Positions 36,701 to 48,700 of a stretch of DNA of 64,000 nt are shown here, in pieces; position 1 is the stretch's first letter; each line of letters opens with the position of its first letter. Origin of the DNA: Corbicula japonica (lineage: Eukaryota > Mollusca > Bivalvia > Venerida > Cyrenidae); the NCBI GenBank assembly GCA_038501625.1, contig JAZAYU010000019.1, forward strand, positions 4,778,324-4,842,323. The letters are read 5' to 3'. The notes under the pieces are model-generated. The model saw nothing but the letters and a program-made list of their open reading frames with translations, ran no database searches and was not told the DNA's origin. Made by a program: the position numbers and the translations under genes.

Positions 36701-39700
36701 CTCAATAATTACAATATTACATTCAGAATGCTTCGACAATGATAAATGATCATTATGTACTTTTGCAATTTTGTAGGCGACAATTTCTGAAGGTGGTTTT
36801 TGACTAATCATCGTAGCCTGATAGCGTAGCATTTTTTATAAAATGATATTGCCTCTACCTGAGAGGGAACCTGCACCATCAACCAATTGAGCTTACCATA
36901 ACAACCTTAAACAAGGCAGTCAGAACGACAGCAATATTCCCCGCCACAGATTTGAATGTGGAAAAGGTTATGGATGGTTAAGAGCAGATTAAACAATAGC
37001 TCTGGGCAACGGGCAGGCAGGCGGAAGCAAATTTAAGTGCAAGGGTATGTCGTGTTCAGATAAGTTTCAGAGTATTGGCCTGCTCAAACACCAGATGCAG
37101 CCTTGAGCTTGAGCCAGCCAGGTTGGAACATGGGTTCTGCACATCAGGTTCATGAACTGAACATTTCACTTAAGTTTCATGACATTCATTCCAGGGGTTC
37201 AGAAGATATAAACTGGACACAAAATGCAGGGTTCAAATCTTAAAACACCACTTTTGACCTTGACATTGAGGCAGCCTATGTTGGAACATGGGTTTTGCAT
37301 GTCGTCTTCATGGGGAGAATGTTTGACTAAAGTTTCATGAAATTCCTTATAAGGGTTGAAAAGTTATGGACCGGACACGAAATATGCTCAAACACCACAG
37401 GCGGCCTTGACCTTGAGCCAGCCAGGTTGGAACATGGGTTCAGCACATCATGTTCATGAACTGAACATTTCACTTAAGTTTCATGATATTCATTAAAGGG
37501 GTTCAGAGACAACCAATTAACTTGCCAGTTTGTGTACAGTCAAGCCTGTCTTTAGCAGCCACCCAAGGGAGTGACAAAATGGCTGCTCTATACAGGTGGC
37601 TGTTAAAGACAGGTTAAAATGAGAACAAATGTCAGATTAGGACATATTCAAACTGGCTGTTTAAGACAGGTGGTTGCTATTCGCAGGTGGCTGCTAAGGC
37701 AGGTTTCACTGTACATACACTGTATACAGCTGAGACCTCTCTTTAATTTAGTCTTAACATTTTGAGAATGTGCTACAAATGTGTTGTTGTTGTTGTTGTT
37801 TTACATACAAACAGTGAATAAAATATTCAGAAAAGCCTGATTTTCAAAGTGCTATAAAGTAAGAAAGTTTATTTAGTCAGTATCCATAGAAAATGACAAA
37901 ATTTACACTATATAAAATCTTCCAGAGCAAAGTTCTTAATATTGCATAACACAGATCTACGCAGCAAAATTCACTAGGTCATTGACCAGCAACTTGAGGA
38001 ATGCATCCTAACAACATCTTAAGATTGAACCTATAGCTGAAGACAGGTACAAATATTGGAATTTTGATACTTGAGATTTTCACTCTGCTACTAAAATTTT
38101 TGTTTCAAATTTTACCACTGAACTACCTGTGAATGAATTGTTCAGGAAAGATTGAATTTTAAGATGGTTTGTGTCAAAATCTGGTTGATATCTGTAGAAA
38201 ATCAAAGGTTAAAAACAGAATTTAAAAGAAAAAAATTTTAAAATCCCCAGGGTGGGGCCCCTGGGCAATTCAAGAACATGATTTTAATAATTTGAGTAGA
38301 GATCATCAGTATCAATATTCATACCAAATTTGATGACAATCGGACAAAAAATGTGAAATCTATTGCGTTAACAAAATTTTTGCTTTAATCTGACCTAGTG
38401 ACCTTGACATTGAGCCGACGATGTTGGAACATGGGTTCTGCCCGTCATCTTGATGGGGAGAACATTTGCCTAAAGTTTCATGAAATTCCTTTTAGGGGTT
38501 GAAAAGTTATGGACCGGACACGAAATGTGCACGAAGGGAAGGACGGACAGACAGACGGACGAAGACCATTCCTATATCCCCCAGCCGCTATGCGGAGGGG
38601 TATAAAAAGGTTGATTGGATAGCCCTGACATATGTAATCATCACTGCACGACAATGGTAACAGGTTATTTTACTGATAACAGTACCGACTATATGTGCGG
38701 GGAGACTTTTTACGGCCGCCGAACCGCACAAATAGCGTTGCATGTGTTGTTACCTTCCATGTTGGCTCTGGTCCCAGCCGGATCCTCAAAGTTACATCCC
38801 TTCAGGGACGTACCTTCCATGTTGGCACATAACATCTTTACTCCTAACAGGTTCGCAGACTGTAAATCAAGCAAACATTTATTTGAAAAACAATAACTTA
38901 ACCCTTTCCTCCATCGATACACCTTTATTGTGAGGGTGAACAGTTTAGATCCAGATTGGCTGTCACATCTGTGCCATCTGATCAGGATCTAAACTGTTTG
39001 CTTTTTGATTCATTATGTTATTTCTGACCAAAACCAGTGCTTATCCTGATCAGACGGCACGGATGTGCCGGCTAATCCGGATCTACACTGGTGGCACATG
39101 CGTAAAAATGCATATTTATGGAGGAAAGTGTTAGGGTAATGATGGAGGCAGCAACTTAAATAGAGTTAATAGACAGAAATGCATCTTAACCCTTTTTGCT
39201 CGATATCCCAATTAGCCAATAAGGGTATCGAATGTAGGCCCAGTGTTGAGGAGATTCTATCAAAAATCGCAAGCATCTGATTGGCTGAAATGGAGACCAG
39301 TCTGAAATCTTAAGCATACGATGGACTAATGTGGAGACCAGTATCATATCTCAAGCATAAGATTGGCAGACATGTAGACAAGTCTCTGATCTCAAGCATA
39401 AAATTAGCTAAAATGGAGACCAGTCTCAGATTTAAAGCATAAGACTGGCTTACATGGAGACCAGTCTCAAATTTCAACCATCTGTTCTGCTGAAATAGAC
39501 TAGCCACCATTCCAGCAAATCAGATGCTTGAGATTTGAGACTGGTCTCTTATCTCAGATTATGATACTGGTCAAATTATGTGTAATATGAATTTTGGTCC
39601 TGGCTATTGGTAAGTACCTTTCATTCAAACAGGTTTGACTGTACTTACATGTGTAAATTAAGAACTGCTAAAAGACAGATCACCTTGCTCAAAATTACAA

Positions 39701-42700
39701 TTGACAAACACTACAACCCTCTACCTGTAGACCTATGTTACAATACTTACATCAAGAACTGCACGAGACAGATCGGCCCTCTCAAAATTACAGTAAGACA
39801 AGTTGGCTCCACTCAGATTGGCGTTCTTCAGTATGGCATATTTAAAGTTGATCCCCCTCAAGTCTAACTTGGATAAATTGGCTCCGGCAAAATTCATACC
39901 CTGTTAATAAACAAACAACAGGGTCAAGCTAAATTTATACCCCGCCAATAAACAAACAGCAGGCAAAGTTCATACACGCTCAATAAACAAACAGCAGGCA
40001 AAGTTCATACACGCTCAATAAACAAACAGCAGGCAAAGTTCATACATGCTCAATAAACAAACAGCAGGCAAAGTTCATACACACTCAAAAAACAAACAGC
40101 AGACAAAGTTCAAACCCTGTCACTAAACAAACAACATGGTCTGGCTGCAATCATACCACCCAAATAAGGGAACAATAGGGGTCAGGAAATGTTCATAAAA
40201 TGTCGATAAACAAACAGCAGGCAAAGTTCATACCCTGTCAATAAACAAACAATAGGGACTGGAAAAGTTCATACCCTGCCAATAAACAAACAATAGGGTC
40301 AGGAAAAGTTCATACTCTGTCAATGAACAAACAGCAGGCAAATTTCATACCCTATTAATTAACAAAAAACAGGCTCTTTTAAATTTCATATTCTGTATCA
40401 TCTAGTGCCTGGTTATTTACTCAAAAAATTATTTTTCGATTTTACTAGAAAGCACAGTTCTTTGCTGTCTAAACTTAGGCAATCAATTAATTCTTAAATT
40501 CCACAGAATTCTTTCTCCATTGTCTAACCAACTGAGGCAAGAGAATTACTCTTAAATTCCACCTAACAGCAGAATTCTTTCTCCATTGTCTAAACAACTG
40601 AGGCAAGATATTTACTCTTAATTTCTACCCGACAGCAGAATTCTTCCTCCATTGTCTAACCAACTGAGGCAAGAGATTTACTTTTAACCCTTTCCTTCAT
40701 AGACCCACCTAAATTGCATGGGCAAACAGTTTAGATCCAGATCAGCAGGGACATCTGTGCCATCTAATCAGGATCTTAAATGTTTGCTATTTGATTCATT
40801 AAGTTATTCTGACCAAATAATGTAGGGATGTAAACGAACGTTCGAACATTCGAACGTTCGGATAACATTTTGAAGATTCGAATGCATTTGAAGCATTCGA
40901 ACGTTCGTGAAAATTCGATAATGAACGACAATGAAGGTTTGGTATTAGTTTGACACAAATACCGTCAAGATAAATCACTTTCCGTTTACAAAATACATGT
41001 AGAAAATAACATGTCTGTGTATTGATTTCTGCGCACGCGCGTTCTTTTGTAACATACGGCTAAAATATAAAGTGCGGATCAATACAAACTGGGTGCACGC
41101 GCATAATCAAATTTGAAAGTTTTTGCATAATAGACCTACTAAAATACGAATGTAATAAAATATAGATAAGATCTAATAATTAAAAATTTTGTAATATTTA
41201 CTGCATATTGTAACAATGATTAATTTAGTAAATCAATAGAGCCATTCAGTAATGGAAATCGAGTTCTTCACACCTATTGTAAGGTCAGTTAGAGAATATA
41301 CTGTGAAAATCTTTGACACGCGAAACATCAGATTTAGGGGGTCCAAGTTTAGGCACAATGTTTACTTAACACGTGTCATTTAACACCTGTAAGAGCTACA
41401 CAGGTCCCGTTTTGAGACAGAATTCTTGGGTACCAGAGAACTGTCAATTTGTCGACACACTAAGACAATACCTGACCTTTACTATATTTTTTTAAATTTC
41501 ACATCGAAGAAATCATATTTTCACAAAACTCTTCTACCGTAATCATCTTAGTAGCTTTTCACTCGCAATTATGCCAGTTTCAGTCTTATCTGACTTTTTA
41601 GAGGTAGATCCGTAGACAGTCTCATTCTCTGATAAATAAACTCACTATTAAAGATTTTGGAATACTTGGATAATATCGGCAAAATTTATTTGAATGACAA
41701 TTTCGTAGTTTCGGGGATACTGTGAGGGTTTACCGATAAAAACAGGTCGTTTCTTGGTTTATATGATTATTTGTTAATAATTCGAACGTTCGAACGTTCG
41801 AATGCAAACTGATTCGAACATTCGAATGGTAAAATAGTTTGAAAATGCCATCCCTCAAATAATGACCAGTGCAGATCCGGATCAGATGGCACTGGTGGCA
41901 CATGCGTGAAAATGCGCAGATAAGGAGGAAAGGGTTAAATTCTACCTGACAGCGGAGTTCTTTGTCCGTTGAAGTGGCCAGCAGCTTCAGAACAAACTCA
42001 CGTCGGCTGATCGGGGTCTGATCTTCCGGCGGCAAGTCACTCTGAAACAAAAAGTGTTGTAAGTAATATACTGAGCCAAAATACAAACATGGCAAAATGA
42101 CACGGGAAACCCCTATTATATTTTGCATGCCGGTGAATGCAAATATCTTGGGGAATTTGATCATTAATATGTTTATCTTGGAAGTTGTCAGTTCAAAGAA
42201 AGAAAAATTAAAATCAAATAATTTGGTAGAGGCAAATTAACCATTGGATTCTGTTATTTCTACGATAAAAGGGTGATAATTTGCAAAAAACGGATATATA
42301 AGTAACTGTATCTTATTTCTCTGCATCAGTGGACTTTTTGTTGTTGTTTTTTTGTTCTGTACATTTCTTTTTGTTTCATCAAATTTCCAGTTATGTGCAA
42401 ATACCAAAATGTAAATTAAAGAGAGAACAAAACATTGATCACTAAACTAGACTGTGTCCACAGGACACTGATGCACCCACTGCTGCAATAACATTTGTTA
42501 CAAAATTTTGTACCAGGTATTAACAACATGTGGTGATCATGATTAGTAAATGAGGAGTAAGTGCCACAAAATTTAATAACTAACATAAACAAAAGGCCAT
42601 AACTGTGGTTAATTGTTGCAAGACAATGTCCTTGACAACAATCTTCACATCATGTCTAATCATCTGTGCAAGTTTGAAAGAAATCAGCCAAATAGAAAAT

Positions 42701-45700
42701 GTGAAGTTGATGCCACAAAATTTTGTAAGTGAAATAAACAAAGGGCCATAACTGTGGTAAAAATGGCAGCAGAAAAAAATCTTTTTTATGATCATCTACC
42801 CAGCCATCTTGATCATGTGTGCAAGTTAGAAAGAAATCTGTCCAAAAGTAAATGAGGAGTTGATGCCACAAGATATTATTACTGAAAAAAAACAAAGGGC
42901 CATAACATCTGTGCATGTTTGCAAGGAATCTGCCCTGTAGTTTAGGAGGAGTTGATGCCACAAGATTTAATTACTGAAATTAACAAAGGGCCATAACTCT
43001 GGTAGAAATGGTCACAGGAAAAAATCCTTTCTTTACGATCATCTACACATCCTGCTTCATCATCTGTGCAAGTTCGCAAGAAATCAGCCTTATAGTTTTG
43101 GAGGAGTTGATGCCACAAATTTAATTACTGAAATTAACAAAGGGCCATAACTCTGGTAAAAATGGTCGCAGGAAAAAATCCTTTCTTTACGATCATCTAC
43201 ACATCCTGCTTCATCATCTGTGCAAGTTTGCAAGAAATCTGCCTTATAGTTTTGGAGGAGTTGACGCCACAAGATTTAATTAATGAAAATAACAAAGGGC
43301 CATAACTCTGGTAAAAATGGTCGCAGGAAGAAATCCTTTCTTCACGATTATCTACACATCCTGCTTCATCATCTGTGCAAGTTTGCAAGAAATCTGCCTT
43401 GTAGTTTAGGAGGAGTTGACGCCACAAGATTTGATAACTGAAATTAACAAAGGGCCATAACTCTGGTAAAAATGGTCGCAGGAAAAAAATCCTTTCTTTA
43501 CGATCATCTACACATCCTGCTTCATCATCTGTGCAAGTTCGCAAGAAATCTGCCTTATAGTTTTGGAGGAGTTGATGCCACAAGATTTAATTAATGAATA
43601 TAACAAAGGGCCATAACTCTGGTAAAAATGGTCGCAGGAAGAAATACTTTCTTCACGATTATCTACACATCCTGCTTCATCATCTGTGCAAGTTTGCAAG
43701 AAATCTGCCTTGTAGTTTAGGAGGAGTTGACGCCACAAGATTTTATAACTGAAATTAACAAAGGGCCATAACTCTGGTAGAAATAGTCGCAGGAAAAAAT
43801 CCTTTCTTTACGATCATCTACACATCCTGCTTGATCATCTGTGCAAGTTTGAAAGAAATCCGCCTTATAGTTTAGAAGGAGTTGATGCCACAAGATTTGG
43901 GGACATACGGACGTACAGATGTACGGACGTACGGACGGACGGACGAGTGCAACTCTATATGCCTCCCACTTTGTGGGGGCATAAAAAAATGTTGAATTTA
44001 ATTAAAGAAAGGTTAAGTATAAATACATCTTTTTCTATATCAATGATTGTATATGTCCATTTCATACCAATATGCTGGTATTGTATCTTTTAATTAAGGA
44101 TTGAATCGATGTTTGATGGTTTTCATTTGGGTATGGAAAACAGTTGGGTTGTTTAAAGTGCATGAAGCCCTACTTTAAACAATCCAACTGTTTTCCATAC
44201 CCAAATGAAAACCATCAAATATCAATTCAATCCTTATATTTATACACATAATTACTCTCATTAATACAGAAATTATTAGAAGAATTCGTTATATAACAGC
44301 TTTTTCTTATGTCTGTTAGAGCAGCAATGTTCATGACAAAGTGAATGACGGCACGCTTTTAAGCAACAACTCGTGGCAAAACGTGCGTGCTCGGCGACAT
44401 CACATGTCAAAACATGGTGCAACATCCAATAAACTGTGAACGGTTCTTCAAGAGCCACGTCTTTTAAACTTATATGTCACACTGTTTACCATTAGAAATT
44501 ATGATTCTTCAGGTGAAAAAAATTTCATCGTAGAGAATGAAATTGAAGCGTAAATATCAATGGTTGGTACTGTTCATTTGATGCCTATTGCTGGTACTAT
44601 ATCTTTTAACAATGGTTGGTACTGCTCATTTGATGCCTATTGCTGGTACTATATCTTTTAACAATGGTTGGTACTATTCATTTGATGCCTATTGCTGGTA
44701 CTATATCTTTTAACAATTGTCGGTATTGTTCATTTGATGCCTATTGCTGGTACTGTATCTTTAAACAATGGTTGGTACTGTTCATTTCATGCCTATTGCT
44801 GGTAGTGTATCTTTTAACAATGGTTGGTACAGTTCATTTTATGACAATGGTATTTAATGCATGTTTCAACAGTAGTTGATATTGAATAATTGTGCCAATG
44901 TTTTTTCTGTTTATTCTATGCAAACAGTTTCTAATGCATATTTCCTACAGTCTGGTACTGTATATTTCACAAAACATTTTAAGATGCAGTAACTTCAACA
45001 TTTGTACACGTGAAAAGCAGGTTTACCTCAATCATATCTTCCAGAATCTCAATTAGTGACGTCAGCCCGAAGAATTTAGCCTCCTCAAGCACACCTGCAG
45101 AAGAAAACCTCATTGTTATTTCAGCGTCTGATTCAAAACATCCAGAAAGGGGATTCATTTGGGGGCAGTCTTAGGGTGGTAACGATTTTCCAAAACATGT
45201 AGAGTATACATAAATAACCAATCTTATTCTATAAAGCAAACAAAATATTAAATTTTGTAGAAAACACATTTTACTGGTAAATACTGGTAAATCTGTGCAC
45301 TATGAAGGAAGGTTGATTAATAGTACAATTTGCACAAATGAGTTCTCTCACTTTTTCCATTTACTGGACAAATTATTACAGTTTTTTTTTCGAAGTGAGT
45401 GACAGTGAAGGTATAAAATTGTGACCAATTCAGTTGAGTGCATACGGAAGTAAACGTCCAAACTTGTTCCGAGATTTTCTTCTTTTAAGGGAGGTAAATC
45501 TGTCAGTCTTAAATTACTAGACTCTTTTTGAAGTTATCTTGGATGAGCTCCCTTGCATTACCCTCAGATCACTCAGATATTTGATTTTCAGCCAAATTAA
45601 GGGTCTGCTGAGGTCAATTTTTTTTTTAGAAACAAAATCTGGTCAGCCACTGCAGAACATAGATTTTTGTGTAATTTACCAATTTATTAAATTAGGGAGT

Positions 45701-48700
45701 TTACTGGATAACCAGCAGCTAATATTCACACAGTTGAGTGAAAAGATGAGCAGTTGAGTGGGGAGAGAGTCTGATCCACAAATGGGCTTAATGTTTGTCT
45801 TTGATGTCAATCTGTGATGTACATCTGATCCAATTTGGATACCTGCTAACTAGTGTCTGCTACATATTAAAACTATCCCTTTCCTCCATAGATACACCTT
45901 TTTGCATGGGCAAAAAGTTTAGATCCAGATCAGTCAGCACATCTTTACCACCTTATCAGGATCTTAACTGTTGGCTTTTTGATTTGTTAGGTTATTTCAG
46001 ACCAAAACGCGACCAGTGCAGATCCAGGTCAGATGGCATGGATGTGCTGGCTGATCTGTATCTACACTGGTCACACATGCATAAAAGTGCGTATAAATGG
46101 AGGAAAGGGCTTTAAACCTTACCCTGATTAATTTGTTTTAACCGTATTATAAGTTAGTGGTGCCCTGGTAACATCAATCTGATCATTATTTCAGGCAAAA
46201 TAAAACTCGTTTATAATTCGGAGAATTCCTCACAGCTGGGGCAGATTTAAAAACAGACAAAAAGACTTAAGTCCAATAATCTAACAACTTCATAGCTTTT
46301 CCAGGGATTCAAAAAATCAAACAAAGCCTTTAACTTTTTGTTCTTTTTTGTGTGAAAAGCAGGACATACATAAATGAAAAAAAGGAACAGCGCAATGCAA
46401 CAAAACCAAGTTTTAGTGTATTAATTTAATACGGTATTTAAAATATCTGGTTGATATCTGTAGAAACTGAAACTCATAATACACAAGTATGTGTACTCAA
46501 TCTTGCAAAGAAAAGGGGAAAAAATAAGCCCAGAGTCACCCAAAAAACCCTACTTTCTGGATTGTTCCACTATTCAAATAAGGCTATGTATTGCATGGCA
46601 TTGCGTTAATAATCATAGACAAGGGGACAGACTTAGGCCCAGGGTCACCTAGAAAAAGTCCATACCTTCTGGATTGGTCTGTTTGTCCAGGATCAGCTGA
46701 CCATGTCTCAGATAGTTCAGGATCGGTTCAAAGTACCGTGGACTTCGGTCAATCAGGTACGCCCCTGTCCCGTCCACTGAGCTACACCATGGTTCGTCTA
46801 AACAGAAGTCATATTAGAGAATCAGCTGATAAGACTGGGGTATTATTATAATTTGCCCTGATTTAAATTTCCTGTATTTTGCACAAGAGTAACAACGCAA
46901 ATTGAAACCCAAGCAAAATAAATTTTAGTAATATGGCTTAACCCTTTCCTCCATATATACGACTTTTTACGCATGTGCGACCAGTGTAGATCCAGATCAG
47001 CCAGCACATCGGGATCTGCACTATTCACTTTTTGGTCAGTAATAACCTAATAAGTCAAAAAGCGAAGAGTGCTGATCCTGATCAGATGGCACGGATGTGC
47101 CGGCCATTCTGGATCTACACTGTTCACCCATTCCATAAACGGTTTATTTGCAGGAAAGGGTTAATAAAAAAATATAATTGTGCAAATTTATGCCCATGTG
47201 ATTATATTATTGGTGAAAATTTGATAATATTTTGTTTTAAAAATTAAAGCCTCAGCCCTATACTTAAGTAAGAATATACTATTGAAAAATCATATTTGTC
47301 CATATAGACTCCAATATATAAACTCTCTAACAGAACACAAAAGGTCCGATCGAATTCTTTCTTATAGACGGGATTTTCAAAGATATTGTTAAATTATTGT
47401 TAACGAACTAAATATAAGTTTAAGAAGCTAAATATAATCGAGGTATATTTAGCACCGATTTTTGACGAAGAGACCTCTTCATGTGCGATCTCTATTTCTG
47501 TGACGTTTCAGAAATCCTACTTCTGCTTTTAGTCGCGCGGACCAAATTTATTTTAGTAAATTAAAATTTTCTTAGCCTGAACTAATGCTGCAAATAGTTG
47601 CATACTGATGTCATACAAATGTTGAATGAATAAATTTTATAAATTTTATGTTTGATGTTATTTCTGTGGTATCATATTTCGCGCACATTTTGTTTTTCGC
47701 GAATTGCATTCACATAAAATTGACAGTGTTAAAACTTGATAATAATTAACTTTCTTTTTAAATAAAAAAATCGCTATAAATAAGTATAAAACTAATGAAT
47801 TCCCGCAAAATATTCATCTGTGCGAAATTCAATGATACCATAGAAAATGATGAATAACTAAATTGAAATATTTTGTGTAAAATTTTCCGCCATACGACGT
47901 TACGCGCCTTTCACGTTGACGTAATGTTCGTTTATAATTGTTTGTATTACCCTGAAGAAGGCTTGTTAAGGCCGAAACGTTGGTGAAATACATATAAGTG
48001 AATTTTAATCATGTTGGGTATTGTTTTACTTCATTTTATGCCTATAGTTCCAAATACATGTAATATTTCATACAAGAATGCGTGAAATTGAAGTAATGCT
48101 GCTTTAAACATGTAACTCAGAAGTTCAGACTCATGTTGAAACTACAAGCACTGAATGCCTCAAATTAAATGTTTGAGACAGGGCTTCTATTTCCTACATT
48201 ACTTGGTACTGTTTACAGGCACTATCCCGTAAGAAAATTTCTTTAAAATGATCTCAAAAAAGTAACTTTACATCAGATTTTTTCATTTCCCTTTTAGAGA
48301 AAAAATCACACTATTTTCCCCTAAATTAACCCTTCTTCCACATCTGTGCAGTCTGATCAGTATCTAAACTGTTCACTTTTTGATTTGTTAGGTTATTTCT
48401 AACCAAAATATGACCAGTGCAGATTCCTAATCAGATGTGTCTGCTGATCTGGATCTACACTGGTCACACATGCATAAAAATGTGTATACATGCATATGCA
48501 GGAAAGGGTTAAAGGGCAAGGGCCTCTTCCCCTGGCAATTAAAAAAAGCCCTGTAAGATGTGAACAATGCACAGTGATGTAAGATGGAAGACAAGGCTAC
48601 GTCCCTCGTGATACATCCTTGGGCATCTGAATTCTGACCTGTGATGAATCCTGTGATATAGCACTGGTCCTGGAGCCATTTAATATTTCATAAACTTAAA

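Noticed and set aside
41730..42164. 144-codon ORF as a single-exon gene
   Set aside because: Only its 41946-42041 part is coding (KCTD9 exon 8); the rest is intron read-through with no similarity to the family.
43090..43738. Overlapping 60-128 codon ORFs at 43 kb
   Set aside because: They are shadows of the ~155-bp core units of a pearl element.
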